Shown: piece by piece, positions 1 through 10,016 of the stretch
Position numbering within the stretch: position 1 is the first letter of the stretch
How the letters are laid out: each line of letters begins with the position of its first letter
From: Sulfuricurvum sp.
Lineage (GTDB): Bacteria; Campylobacterota; Campylobacteria; Campylobacterales; Sulfurimonadaceae
Assembly (NCBI RefSeq): GCF_022759005.1
Contig: NZ_JAEMQA010000101.1
Location: 1 to 38,430, forward strand
Length of the DNA stretch: 38,430 nucleotides
Direction: 5' to 3'
Translations under genes and position numbers: made by a program
The notes under the pieces: generated by a model
What the model was told of the DNA's origin: nothing
The model's input: the letters and a program-made list of their open reading frames with translations, nothing else
The model's database searches: none

Positions 1-2
1 CG

Positions 3-1418
3 TTGTTGGAATTGCTCGTTAATTTGGAGGATCGCGAATGGAAATTTGATTCAAGCGTCCTGTTTCATTTCACCTATACCCATATCAAACACCCTCTTAG
101 AGTCAAAACGTATACATTATTGCGCAAATTGTTTGAGCGAAACCATTTTTATGTCATTTCAAAGCTCTTTTACGACGCGGGAATTTTGCACCATCTCATC
201 GGCGCTTTCAAAAAAGTGCTCCATCTACCTCAATTTGACGGGTATCATCATTATCCGGTCGATTTGCATTCGATTAAATGTCTTGAAGCACTTGAAAATA
301 TCAAAGACCCTTATGTAGAGGCGCTCTATAAACCGCTCAGCGCTTCTGATAAGCTCCTTCTTAAAACAGCTATTTTACTCCATGATACAGGAAAAGGGCG
401 CAAACAAGACCATTCCGAAGTGGGCGCGAAACTGATCGTCCCATTTTTGAAAAATCTCAAACTTCCCTCTCATCAGCTTGAGCGTGGAGCACTTTTGGTA
501 CGGCACCATATCTTGATGAGCAACGTAGCCTATCGGGAAAACCTCTATAACGAAAAAACCCTTTATCAGTTTATGTCTAAAATCAAAACACCTGAAAACC
601 TAACACTCTTGTATATCTTAACCTATGCCGATATCAACGGAGTCGGGAATGGTACGTACACGAGTTTCGGCGCGAATTTGCTGCATGAGCTCTACGATGC
701 CGCACTCGAAATTTCATCCCAAAACGACCGAATTACCGATGCAATCAAACGTGCGAACAAAGAGAAACGTCTCCTACATGATCCCGAATTTATGCAGCTT
801 TCAAAAATTGAACAGAAAAAGATCCTCTCGATTGAATCCAACCTGTTCTTTTTCAAAAATACCCCAAACGATATTATCGACATTTCAAAACAGGCCTTTG
901 CTTGCCACTCCTTTACCTATCAGCTCAATATCGAAGGGGGGCTGGTGATTCATATCTTCCGTCGGGTTCCGCTGAACCTCGGTTATTTACTCGGAAAACT
1001 CAGTTATCTTGATGTTGCCTCGATGGATATTTTCACGTTGTTCGACGGGATCAAATACTTCAAAATCGAATTCTTGCAACGCCCGCTTGATGGGACAATG
1101 GAACAAGTTGAAATGATTGTCGAAGAGGCATTCGATATGAGTAAAAAACTCTCATTATCTAAACCGATCATCAAACCCAGCGAAATCACTCTCGATTGTG
1201 ATCACTCGATCCATTACGCGCAACTCAATCTAAATACTATAAATCAGCGGGGGCTTTTAGCCTATTTCGTTCAGCTTTTTGACGAAGCACAGATCAATAT
1301 CGCAACCGCAAAAATTCATACCAACAAAAATATGGCGCGCGACCACTTCTTAATTGAAAAACAAAACAGAATGTGCGATAATGCGCGCGAAATAATTGCT
1401 AAATTAGTAGGAGAGTAA
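3..1418 (+). CDS. glnD: GlnD, [protein-PII] uridylyltransferase/uridylyl-removing enzyme, C-terminal part (5' truncated by window)
   Basis: This is the nitrogen-status sensor that uridylylates and de-uridylylates PII proteins. Only about the last 471 residues are in the window. The reading frame is open to the left edge, so the TTG given by the ORF track is not a real start; the family is usually about 800-900 aa and the nucleotidyltransferase domain lies outside. An HD hydrolase domain is visible, with the GlnD-type FDGYHHYPVDLHS stretch followed by LLHDTGKG and a downstream H-S-E. Two ACT-like regulatory segments follow, and the last (HYAQLNLNTINQRGLLAYF) is clear. The stop lies 2 bases before the glmS start, so the two are probably co-transcribed, linking nitrogen sensing with a glutamine-consuming enzyme. 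The assignment rests on the HD plus ACT order. An isolated HD/ACT protein cannot be formally excluded without the N-terminus. Confidence 0.88.
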   Translation: MLELLVNLEDREWKFDSSVLFHFTYTHIKHPLRVKTYTLLRKLFERNHFYVISKLFYDAGILHHLIGAFKKVLHLPQFDGYHHYPVDLHSIKCLEALENIKDPYVEALYKPLSASDKLLLKTAILLHDTGKGRKQDHSEVGAKLIVPFLKNLKLPSHQLERGALLVRHHILMSNVAYRENLYNEKTLYQFMSKIKTPENLTLLYILTYADINGVGNGTYTSFGANLLHELYDAALEISSQNDRITDAIKRANKEKRLLHDPEFMQLSKIEQKKILSIESNLFFFKNTPNDIIDISKQAFACHSFTYQLNIEGGLVIHIFRRVPLNLGYLLGKLSYLDVASMDIFTLFDGIKYFKIEFLQRPLDGTMEQVEMIVEEAFDMSKKLSLSKPIIKPSEITLDCDHSIHYAQLNLNTINQRGLLAYFVQLFDEAQINIATAKIHTNKNMARDHFLIEKQNRMCDNAREIIAKLVGE

Positions 1419-1420
1419 CT

Positions 1421-3235
1421 ATGTGCGGTATCGTCGGATATATTGGAGTCAAACCGGTTAAACAAATTTTGATCGACGGACTTCGTGAACTCGAATACCG
1501 AGGATACGATTCTGCCGGAATCGCAGTACTCCAAGAGGGACATTTTTCATTGTTCAAAGCGGTCGGCAAATTGGTTAATCTCGAAGAAAAAGCCAAAAAC
1601 TACGAAAGCACCGGTTTTTCTGTCGGAATCGGGCATACCCGATGGGCAACTCACGGAAAACCGACCGAGCTCAATGCCCACCCCCATTTGGGACAAAACT
1701 CGTATGTCGTCCATAACGGTATTATCGAAAATTACCAAGAGCTAAAATCGATGCTCACCGCGCAAGGGGTTCAATTTTTGAGCCAAACCGATACCGAAGT
1801 TATCGTCCATCTCTTTGAACATCAACTCAAAACCGCCACATCACCGCTTCAAGCGTTTGAACAAACACTTGCTCAGCTGCACGGTGCGTATGCGATTTTA
1901 CTCGTCAATGCCGATACGGAAGGGACGATTTTCTTTGCGAAACACGGTTCTCCGATGATCATTGGACGCAACAGCGAGAATGAAACGCTCTTTGGCTCTT
2001 CCGATGCCGCACTGATTGGAAAATGTCATGAAGTCATCTATCTCGAAGATGGCCATTACGGTTACGCTTCTGCCGAAAAAACAGTTCTCTTTAATGAACA
2101 ACACCAAGAGGTAGCCCTTCGCTTTACCCCTCTTTCAGAGAACAAACTCTCTGCCCAAAAAGAGGGTTACCGTTTTTTTATGGAAAAAGAAATTTACGAA
2201 CAAAGCCGTGTATTGGCAGATACCCTTTTAGGTCGTTTGCACGATGAAAGCGTCTATTTTGAAGAGATAGATCCGACCCTTTTCAACGGGATCAACGAAG
2301 TTAAATTTTGCGCTTGCGGAACCAGTTACCATGCAGCGCTCGTTGCAAGCTACCTTTTTGAACGTCACGCAAAAATCAAAACGTCTGTTGAAATCGCAAG
2401 TGAGTTCCGCTACCGCGAACCGTTCCTCACCCCAGATACCCTTTTTGTCGTTATCAGCCAAAGCGGAGAAACCGCCGATACGCTAGAAAGTCTCAAAATG
2501 GCAAAACGCAACAACCTCAAAACACTGGTGATTTGTAACGTCGACAACTCCTCGATGGTTCGACTTGCCGATGCTTCAATTCTTACCCGTGCGGGGATTG
2601 AAAAAGGGGTAGCGTCCACCAAAGCATTTGCCACCCAAGTGTGTGTTTTATGGATGCTCAGTCTCTATCTCGGTGGACTTAAGAACACTCTCTCAAACGA
2701 TGAGCTTAAACGGCAAATCCATCTACTCCGAACCGTCCCCGCTACCGTTAATGTTGAGAATGCCCTTCATGAACAATTGCGCCGTCTCTCAAAACGCTAC
2801 CTTCACGGACACGGCTTCTTCTTCATCGGACGAGATGTTTTTTATCCTCTTGCATTAGAGGGTGCGCTCAAACTCAAAGAGATCAGCTATCTCCATGCAG
2901 AGGGGTATCCGAGCGGAGAGATGAAACACGGCCCTATCGCCCTTGCCGATCCAGAGCTTTTTACCATTGCGCTCCTTCCTCAACACATGCTCTATGATAA
3001 AACAAAAAGTAATATCGAAGAACTCAGTGCCCGTGATTCAACCATCTGTTCAATCAGTCCGCTCGATTTTGACAAAGCAGACGATCACATTCGCACCTTT
3101 GATCGAGAAGATTACATGCTCGAATTTTTTGAGATAATGGTTGTATTACAGCTTCTATCAATGGAGATTGCTATTCGTCTAGGAAATGATGTCGATATGC
3201 CTCGTAATCTCGCTAAAAGTGTTACGGTTGAATAA
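1421..3235 (+). CDS. glmS: GlmS, glutamine--fructose-6-phosphate aminotransferase (isomerizing)
   Basis: It makes glucosamine-6-phosphate from fructose-6-phosphate and glutamine, the entry step to UDP-GlcNAc for peptidoglycan and LPS; it is cytosolic. The 604 residues are the normal full length. The N-terminus MCGIVGYIG supplies the class II amidotransferase nucleophile Cys, with TRWATHGKPTELNAHPH and VHNGIIENY completing the glutaminase site. Two SIS domains follow, with CACGTSYHA, SQSGETADT and the C-terminal end PRNLAKSVTVE that is characteristic of GlmS. The ATG is preceded by AGGAG and lies 2 bases after the glnD stop. No glmS ribozyme is expected or seen, because the leader is inside glnD. 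Confidence 0.98.
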   Translation: MCGIVGYIGVKPVKQILIDGLRELEYRGYDSAGIAVLQEGHFSLFKAVGKLVNLEEKAKNYESTGFSVGIGHTRWATHGKPTELNAHPHLGQNSYVVHNGIIENYQELKSMLTAQGVQFLSQTDTEVIVHLFEHQLKTATSPLQAFEQTLAQLHGAYAILLVNADTEGTIFFAKHGSPMIIGRNSENETLFGSSDAALIGKCHEVIYLEDGHYGYASAEKTVLFNEQHQEVALRFTPLSENKLSAQKEGYRFFMEKEIYEQSRVLADTLLGRLHDESVYFEEIDPTLFNGINEVKFCACGTSYHAALVASYLFERHAKIKTSVEIASEFRYREPFLTPDTLFVVISQSGETADTLESLKMAKRNNLKTLVICNVDNSSMVRLADASILTRAGIEKGVASTKAFATQVCVLWMLSLYLGGLKNTLSNDELKRQIHLLRTVPATVNVENALHEQLRRLSKRYLHGHGFFFIGRDVFYPLALEGALKLKEISYLHAEGYPSGEMKHGPIALADPELFTIALLPQHMLYDKTKSNIEELSARDSTICSISPLDFDKADDHIRTFDREDYMLEFFEIMVVLQLLSMEIAIRLGNDVDMPRNLAKSVTVE

Positions 3236-3342
3236 ACCGTTTCACCGCCACTTTGCTTTCATCAAATTTTAAAAATTATTTAGGTACCGTCCTTAAATTC
3301 TTTTCTCTACTTTTCACTGATTAAATTATAAGGTAATAATAT

Positions 3343-5181
3343 ATGAATACAAATCGTAAAATACTCTTTATCGTCGCCTTAATGCTGATCGGACTTGCCG
3401 TGGCAACAATCACGAACGTTGCTCTCAATTTCCGTGATTATGGGTATAACAACGCGATTGAAAAATCAAAAATGACGGCGGAAATCGTCCGTGACGGCCT
3501 CACCGCACATATGGTCAACGGCATCATGGACAAACGGGAATTTTTTCTTGCCAATATCGCTAATATCAAAGATGTTCAAAAATTATGGATTGTTCGATCC
3601 GATAACGTTGTCAGACAACACGGTGAAGGGCTTGATAACGAGCATGCACGTGATGCAATCGATAAAAAAGTTCTCAAAGAAGGGGTAATCATTCGCGAAA
3701 TTCACGAAGATGCCCAAAATGCCGTATTGCGCGTCACAATCCCTTATACCGCTACGGCATACGGAAATCCAAACTGTCTTGCCTGTCATAATGCAAAAGA
3801 AGGCGATGTTTTAGGTGCGATCAGCATGGAATTTAATATCAATGACATCCGTCAAACCGGAGCAATGACCATTGCGAAAATTTTCGCGATCAATGTGGTT
3901 TTCATCATCATTGCACTTTGGGTAACCCACCACTATTTCAAACCGTATATGAAACTCTTTGAAAATCTCCAAAACGGTATCAAACGTGCCCGTACGGGAG
4001 ATTTTAGTTTTCGTTTTACTACAACGCTTAAAGATGCGGGAAGCGAAGTAGCCGATCAGATGAATACCCTCTTCCAAAAGATGGAAGAGACCTTCGGAGG
4101 GATCAAGCACAATCTCAATACTTTTGCCTCACGCTCAAATATATCGACCTCCGACCCGCTCAGTACAGCCGGAATCATCATTCAAGAGCTTTCAGACGTT
4201 TATAAATTCAAAAAGACCATTGAGCATGATGCCAACAAAGACGCAGTCTATGAGCGCTTTATCTATGTTCTCAAAGAAAAATTCAATTTCAACCATTTTG
4301 CCCTTTACGAAGTCGATAAAACAACCAAAGAGCGCAAATTGATCTATATTACCGATCATCAAAGCTTCTGTCTTCCTGCAGTGGATAAAGATGCAAATGA
4401 ATGCCGTGCATATCGGACGGCAACCGATGTGTATTCAACCGATTTCCCTGAAATTTGTGTCAATTGTGCGGACAAAAAAGAGTACTCTTGTATTCCGTTT
4501 AATATCAATGACGATTTGTCGCTGATTCTCTCTTATTCAGCAAAAGACGTTGAAACCATTCAAGCGATGAATCTCGTATTGCCAAGTATTCGAAACTATT
4601 TTGAAGCGGCAAAAGCGGTCATCGAAAGCCGTACATTGATGGATAAGCTGCGTGATTCATCACTGCGCGACGGAGCTACGGGACTCTATAACCGCCGTTT
4701 CTTGGAAGAATTTATTGACAAAATTTCCGAGCAAGCGATCCGTTCACACGTATCTTATGCCGTACTGATGATTGATATCGATTACTTCAAAATGGTCAAT
4801 GATACGTATGGGCACGATGCGGGTGATGTCGTTATCAAATCACTTTCGGAAATTTTGGTCCAAAATATCCGAAAAGCCGATCTTCCGGTCCGTTACGGCG
4901 GAGAAGAGTTTTTAGTCTTGCTTCATAATACAACAACCGAAGGGGCATTGGGTGTAGCTGAAAAAATTCGGACACACTTTAATCAGAAAAAATTCCAGTT
5001 TGGAAGCGATACGGTTCAAAAAACGCTCAGTATCGGAATCGCGCACTTCCCGTCTCAATCAAATTCGATTTGGAAAGTGATCAAATTCGCAGACATCGCT
5101 CTATACGAAGGAAAACATACCGGACGTAATCGTATTGTCGAGTTTGAAGACCGTATGTTTAACGGCGGAGATCAATTCTAA
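3343..5181 (+). CDS. Membrane diguanylate cyclase with periplasmic CxxCH heme sensor and Cys-rich GAF-like domain
   Basis: The protein has 612 aa. A membrane segment lies near residues 7-28. A periplasmic sensor region follows, with CLACH at 145-149 just before the second membrane segment (about 177-195). This layout fits the Tll0287/DUF3365-like family that binds c-type heme. A HAMP-like linker is at about 196-250. A GAF-like region (about 290-430) carries Cys343, 354, 372, 375 and 383, and a C-terminal GGDEF domain begins at DGATGLYNRR. The A-site is GGEEF (519-523). An RxxD inhibitory site (RKAD, 510-513) sits at canonical spacing, so c-di-GMP synthesis with product inhibition is predicted. 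It is a paralogue of the convergent gene at 5269-7062. The ATG has TAAGGT upstream. The signal sensed (redox, NO, O2 or other) is not readable from sequence. Confidence 0.9.
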   Translation: MNTNRKILFIVALMLIGLAVATITNVALNFRDYGYNNAIEKSKMTAEIVRDGLTAHMVNGIMDKREFFLANIANIKDVQKLWIVRSDNVVRQHGEGLDNEHARDAIDKKVLKEGVIIREIHEDAQNAVLRVTIPYTATAYGNPNCLACHNAKEGDVLGAISMEFNINDIRQTGAMTIAKIFAINVVFIIIALWVTHHYFKPYMKLFENLQNGIKRARTGDFSFRFTTTLKDAGSEVADQMNTLFQKMEETFGGIKHNLNTFASRSNISTSDPLSTAGIIIQELSDVYKFKKTIEHDANKDAVYERFIYVLKEKFNFNHFALYEVDKTTKERKLIYITDHQSFCLPAVDKDANECRAYRTATDVYSTDFPEICVNCADKKEYSCIPFNINDDLSLILSYSAKDVETIQAMNLVLPSIRNYFEAAKAVIESRTLMDKLRDSSLRDGATGLYNRRFLEEFIDKISEQAIRSHVSYAVLMIDIDYFKMVNDTYGHDAGDVVIKSLSEILVQNIRKADLPVRYGGEEFLVLLHNTTTEGALGVAEKIRTHFNQKKFQFGSDTVQKTLSIGIAHFPSQSNSIWKVIKFADIALYEGKHTGRNRIVEFEDRMFNGGDQF

Positions 5182-5192
5182 CTCTAATCCCC

Positions 5193-5214
5193 ATTTCTCT
5201 CGATAGAGAGAAAT
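5193..5214. repeat. Perfect inverted repeat between convergent genes
   Basis: Nine-base arms ATTTCTCTC and GAGAGAAAT flank a GATA loop, placed between the tail-to-tail stops of the two GGDEF genes. Position suggests a bidirectional terminator, but neither strand has a proper U-tract after the stem, so only an RNA hairpin is claimed. Confidence 0.6.
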
Positions 5215-5268
5215 ACTCTCCTCGAAATAAACCAATCCTCTTTATAACACTCAAAAAAACATCAACTC

Positions 5269-7062
5269 TCACACCGGCATCGTCTTCGTATCATAGGATA
5301 ACGCGATATTGCCCCCTTGATGTTTAGCTTCCAATAAAGCCCGCTTTGCATACTCGATACATTGCATCATATCCGGTGTTTGCTGTGGAAAATACGACAT
5401 ACCGATACTTACCGTTTTGAGAATAGCATATGTATTGATCCGAATCTTCTTTTTAAAAGAGAGTCGGATCGCTTCTGCAACGCCGTTCACATCTTCAGGT
5501 TCATAATCGTATAACACAACAGCAAAAGTATCTCCGCTATAGCGAATGAGTATATCTCCTTGGCGAATATTTTCATGGATATTGTGAGCCATTGCTTTGA
5601 TCACTTCATCCGCAATCACTGTGCCGTAAGAGCTGTTAATTTGATCGAATTGATCCATATCGACAAACAAAACGCCATAAGGGATGATGGTACGAGTCGA
5701 CTGTGCCATGATAAGTTTCGTCATCTCTTCGAGATAAGCGCGGTTGTAAAGTTGTGTTAGAGGATCGATGCGAACCGTTTGCTGAAGCTTCTTGTTAATG
5801 ATCTGAAGTTTCGCCGCATTGATGTAATTTCCAAGCTGTTCAAGAGCTAAACGGATCGGTTTGATTTCACGTTCATCGTACGTTACCAACGATATAACTA
5901 TATCCAAATCGTCCACAATCGGATAACTTTGACACACGTAATGGGCTGAGGGATCGATCATCTTCGGACATGCCACTTCGCATTGACTCGAATCGACAAT
6001 TCCGCTTGTACGATCGGCTCGACACCCGCTTAATGCATCACACAACAATGTTTTCTCAGAATGGATAACATGGGTCGTTTTATTGAGCGGATTTAGCTCC
6101 AAAATATTGAAATTACTCAAATTCCATCGTGTACGCAGTAATGCGATAATACGGCTGTAAACCTCTTCAAGATTTTGATCTTTTTCAATTTCCGCACGAA
6201 AGCGCTCCACCTCATAGAGTTGATGTATCCCCATTTGAAGGTTATAGAGCGGATCGCTGTTTTGATGATCGAGTCGGATAAGAGATCTCATCTTTTTACC
6301 GCTGATCGTAAGGGCGCTGTCGAGTTTTTCCATCACCGAATTGGTCCACATCGCCGCATTATGCGCATCCAATGTCTCTGCCGACATAATGCGGTGCGAA
6401 TAATCTCCCCCTTCCGCATATTCCATCGTTTGAGCTACGGACTGCAATGTTTCTTTGTACGATGTAATAAATCGATAAATATTGCGGATCAGAAAATAGG
6501 TCAAGACAACGATAAGCGTTATGAGCAATGCAACACTAATCAGCCCTGTAACTTTGAGATCGTTCATCTCCATTTCGATGGAAACAACACCCAATACCGC
6601 TCCGGCTTTGGAATCGTGACAACTCAAACAATCAATTTTCCCTTTGTCGGTTGCGACATAAGGGATCGATAAGCGATATAGCGTATCTGCAAAAAGAGTT
6701 CCTTTGATCTCATCCATCTCTTTAGCACTTCGCAAAACGCTACGATCAATATCATCGACCGGTTCTTGGGGGTGAATGCCTCTGCCGTATTGCCGTGCCA
6801 GTTCATCCGAACGAACCACCCATGCCCGCTTCATCCCATCAACCGTCGCAATCTGTTTGAGCAAATCGTTTTGATAATCAGAACTGCCGGTTATCATGTG
6901 AGCCGTTAGCGATTCACGAACAATGTCTGCCGCCGTTTTCGCTTTGCTCTGTGCGGATTGCAAGGTCATATAACGAAACGTTCCAGCCAAGATGACAATA
7001 AAAAGAACCATTATGGCAATGATAGTGATCGATAGGGTAAAAAGTGTTTTCTCTTTTTTCAT
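5269..7062 (-). CDS. Membrane CxxCH-sensor protein with degenerate GGDEF domain (SGDTF), probable c-di-GMP receptor
   Basis: The 597-aa protein has the same architecture as its convergent neighbour: N-terminal membrane segment, periplasmic sensor with CLSCH at 145-149, second membrane segment (about 173-192), cysteine-rich GAF-like region (Cys341, 347, 361, 365, 377) and a GGDEF-type domain starting at IDPLTQLYNRAY. The active-site signature reads SGDTF (509-513), so the first Gly and the catalytic Glu are lost. The RxxD site (RQGD, 500-503) is kept at the correct distance. Established c-di-GMP biology says such proteins usually bind rather than make c-di-GMP; that is the inference here. No EAL or HD-GYP domain is present. 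It is transcribed from its own promoter (TATAAT at 7094-7099), not from mrp. Confidence 0.88.
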   Translation of the reverse strand: MKKEKTLFTLSITIIAIMVLFIVILAGTFRYMTLQSAQSKAKTAADIVRESLTAHMITGSSDYQNDLLKQIATVDGMKRAWVVRSDELARQYGRGIHPQEPVDDIDRSVLRSAKEMDEIKGTLFADTLYRLSIPYVATDKGKIDCLSCHDSKAGAVLGVVSIEMEMNDLKVTGLISVALLITLIVVLTYFLIRNIYRFITSYKETLQSVAQTMEYAEGGDYSHRIMSAETLDAHNAAMWTNSVMEKLDSALTISGKKMRSLIRLDHQNSDPLYNLQMGIHQLYEVERFRAEIEKDQNLEEVYSRIIALLRTRWNLSNFNILELNPLNKTTHVIHSEKTLLCDALSGCRADRTSGIVDSSQCEVACPKMIDPSAHYVCQSYPIVDDLDIVISLVTYDEREIKPIRLALEQLGNYINAAKLQIINKKLQQTVRIDPLTQLYNRAYLEEMTKLIMAQSTRTIIPYGVLFVDMDQFDQINSSYGTVIADEVIKAMAHNIHENIRQGDILIRYSGDTFAVVLYDYEPEDVNGVAEAIRLSFKKKIRINTYAILKTVSIGMSYFPQQTPDMMQCIEYAKRALLEAKHQGGNIALSYDTKTMPV

Positions 7063-7093
7063 TATTCCTGACTTACAGTACGTAAATAGACCG

Positions 7094-7099
7094 ATTATA
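7094..7099 (-). promoter_or_regulatory. -10 box for the degenerate GGDEF gene
   Basis: On the minus strand TATAAT lies about 30 bases before the ATG and is preceded by a run of seven T. A -10 box with upstream T-rich sequence and no conserved -35 box is typical of Campylobacterota sigma-70 promoters. Confidence 0.55.
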
Positions 7100-7121
7100 C
7101 TGAAAAAAAGATTAGAGTTGT

Positions 7122-7155
7122 AAAAAAGGGAGGTTTCTCCTCTCTAAATGAGGAG
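7122..7155 (-). terminator. Possible rho-independent terminator after mrp
   Basis: Reading the minus strand past the mrp stop, CTCCTC and GAGGAG can pair around a 7-base loop, and a run of six T follows 9 bases later. An alternative shorter stem (GGAG/CTCC) sits directly before the T run. It is weak but correctly placed. Confidence 0.4.
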
Positions 7156-7168
7156 AAAAAGGGTTATT

Positions 7169-8332
7169 TTAGTGGCAGCCGCATCCGGTGCCGCAACTTC
7201 CGCCGCTCTCTTGTTTTGGAGCCGCAGCCGTAGAACACGCCGATACACCCGGAGGAGTATTTGGTTGGATCGCTTGATTATCTACCCCACCCTCTTCGTT
7301 GATTTTCTCAATAGTTGCCCAAAGATCTTCCGCCGCTTTCATGTAGCGTTTTGCCGTTTCAGAGGTCGGAGCGTAATACGTTACCGGCTTTCCTTCGTCT
7401 CCTCCGGTACGGATTGACGGTTCGATAGGAATTTCAGCGAGAATAGTCGTCTCGAACTGATCTGCCATCGCTTTGGATGTCCCTTTTCCGAAGATGTCAT
7501 ACTCGACACCTGTATCCGGAGCGATAAAACCGGACATGTTTTCCACCACACCCGCGATAGGGATATGAAGTTTTTTGAACATATCGAGGCTTCGGCGTGA
7601 ATCATCCAAAGAGACCATTTGCGGTGTTGTAACCGTTACACCGACGGTGACCGGAACGCTTTGCGCCAATGTTAGTTGCGCATCCCCCGTCCCCGGAGGC
7701 ATATCGATCACCAAACAATCCAAATCCGACCACATAATGTCACGCAAAAACTGCTCGATCGCTTTCATAATCATCGCACCGCGCCAGATAAGCGATTGGC
7801 CCTCTTCCATGAGGGAGCCCATCGACATCATCTCAATCCCGTACGCTTTGATCGGGAGGACTTTATTTCCGACCACTTCAGGCTTAATCCCATCCACGCC
7901 AAGCATACGCGGGATATTAGGACCATAAATATCCGCATCCAAAAGACCCACTTTTTTCCCTTGCATCGCTAAAGCTACCGCAAGGTTGACCGAAGTGGTC
8001 GATTTACCGACTCCACCCTTACCTGAACTCACCATAATGAAGTTTTTCACCTGCGGAGCGATATTTTTCCCCTTGGACGAACTCTCACGCGGCATTTTAG
8101 GTGCCGTAATGTTCACAACAACCTCACCTGCACCGGCACGTTTCAACGCATCGGTTGCTTCCATGGTGATTTGGTGCGCTACCTCAGGAGCACTGGAGGT
8201 GATGTCGACAGTGACGCTGACATTGTTCCCCTCAATTTTGATCTCTTTGACAAATCCGAATGTCACGATGTCTTTCGTGAATCCCGGATAGGTAACTTTT
8301 GATAATGCCGATTTTACAATTTCTTCTGTCAT
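7169..8332 (-). CDS. mrp: Mrp/ApbC/NBP35-family Fe-S cluster carrier P-loop ATPase
   Basis: It is a predicted cytosolic iron-sulfur cluster carrier/ATPase. An N-terminal DUF59/MIP18-like domain (about residues 1-80) is followed by the deviant Walker A motif SGKGGVGKS (about 103-111), LLDADIYGPN and DMPPGTGDAQL, all Mrp signatures. I start at the ATG at 8332 (387 aa) and not at the longer ORF: AAGGA lies upstream and the extra 25 residues are translated repeat/intergenic DNA. The segment where Mrp proteins carry CxxC reads ENMSGFIAPDTG, so both cysteines are missing. Instead the C-terminus ends in an unusual tail with Cys366, 380, 384 and 386 (GSCGTGCGCH). It lies downstream of thiC on the same strand. 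Confidence 0.93.
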   Translation of the reverse strand: MTEEIVKSALSKVTYPGFTKDIVTFGFVKEIKIEGNNVSVTVDITSSAPEVAHQITMEATDALKRAGAGEVVVNITAPKMPRESSSKGKNIAPQVKNFIMVSSGKGGVGKSTTSVNLAVALAMQGKKVGLLDADIYGPNIPRMLGVDGIKPEVVGNKVLPIKAYGIEMMSMGSLMEEGQSLIWRGAMIMKAIEQFLRDIMWSDLDCLVIDMPPGTGDAQLTLAQSVPVTVGVTVTTPQMVSLDDSRRSLDMFKKLHIPIAGVVENMSGFIAPDTGVEYDIFGKGTSKAMADQFETTILAEIPIEPSIRTGGDEGKPVTYYAPTSETAKRYMKAAEDLWATIEKINEEGGVDNQAIQPNTPPGVSACSTAAAPKQESGGSCGTGCGCH

Positions 8333-8370
8333 TTTATTTATTTCCTTTTTATTTGTTTTCCGTTTGTGGC

Positions 8371-8422
8371 GAGCTTGTCGAACCATGAACTTTTCACCCT
8401 TCGACAAGCTCAGGGCGAACGG
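8371..8422. repeat. Dispersed palindromic repeat of the RPELVEG type
   Basis: Perfect 12-base arms GAGCTTGTCGAA and TTCGACAAGCTC are separated by 17 bases, and the right half continues CAGGGCGAACGG up to 2 bases after the thiC stop. On the minus strand the right half translates as RPELVEG, a peptide I recognise as the signature of a repeat widely mis-annotated inside proteins in many phyla. It fills most of the 92-base thiC-mrp gap and could act as an mRNA hairpin. Copy number in this genome is unknown. Confidence 0.75.
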
Positions 8423-8424
8423 TA

Positions 8425-9813
<1,389 letters not shown>

Positions 9814-9847
9814 TTAAATTCCGAAAGCTATTTGGACTTATAAATAA

Positions 9848-9864
9848 GACCCCCTAAAAGGGTC
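9848..9864 (-). promoter_or_regulatory. Small GC-rich hairpin in the thiC leader
   Basis: GACCC and GGGTC pair around a 7-base loop about 50 bases before the thiC start, followed on the minus strand by TTATTTATAAG. It could be an attenuation hairpin or only a weak structure. Nothing else was identified in the 215-base divergent region besides the ispDF promoter. Confidence 0.3.
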
Positions 9865-9980
9865 GTATCGCTTTTCATGTAAATTAAAAATTTCAAGAGG
9901 ATTTAGGAAAACTCTTCTCATCTCCCCTTGATGTGTTCTATAATTTATCGCAAACAAGATAAAAAAAAGCTTTTTAAGTG

Positions 9981-9986
9981 TATAAT
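9981..9986 (+). promoter_or_regulatory. -10 box of the ispDF operon
   Basis: TATAAT follows AAGTG and an A/T-rich tract. Transcription would begin about 25 bases before the TTG start of ispDF, leaving room for AGGA at 10007-10010. This placement argues against the upstream GTG start shown in the ORF track, which would overlap the promoter. Confidence 0.6.
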
Positions 9987-10016
9987 TTCGTAACAGTTTT
10001 CAAAATAGGATACATT

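Noticed and set aside
5193-5214. Intrinsic terminator between the GGDEF genes
   Set aside because: The stem is perfect but no U-tract follows on either strand, so it is listed only as an inverted repeat.
6175-6672. 165-aa antisense ORF inside the degenerate GGDEF gene
   Set aside because: A shadow of the coding strand; no motif, signal peptide or ribosome-binding site.
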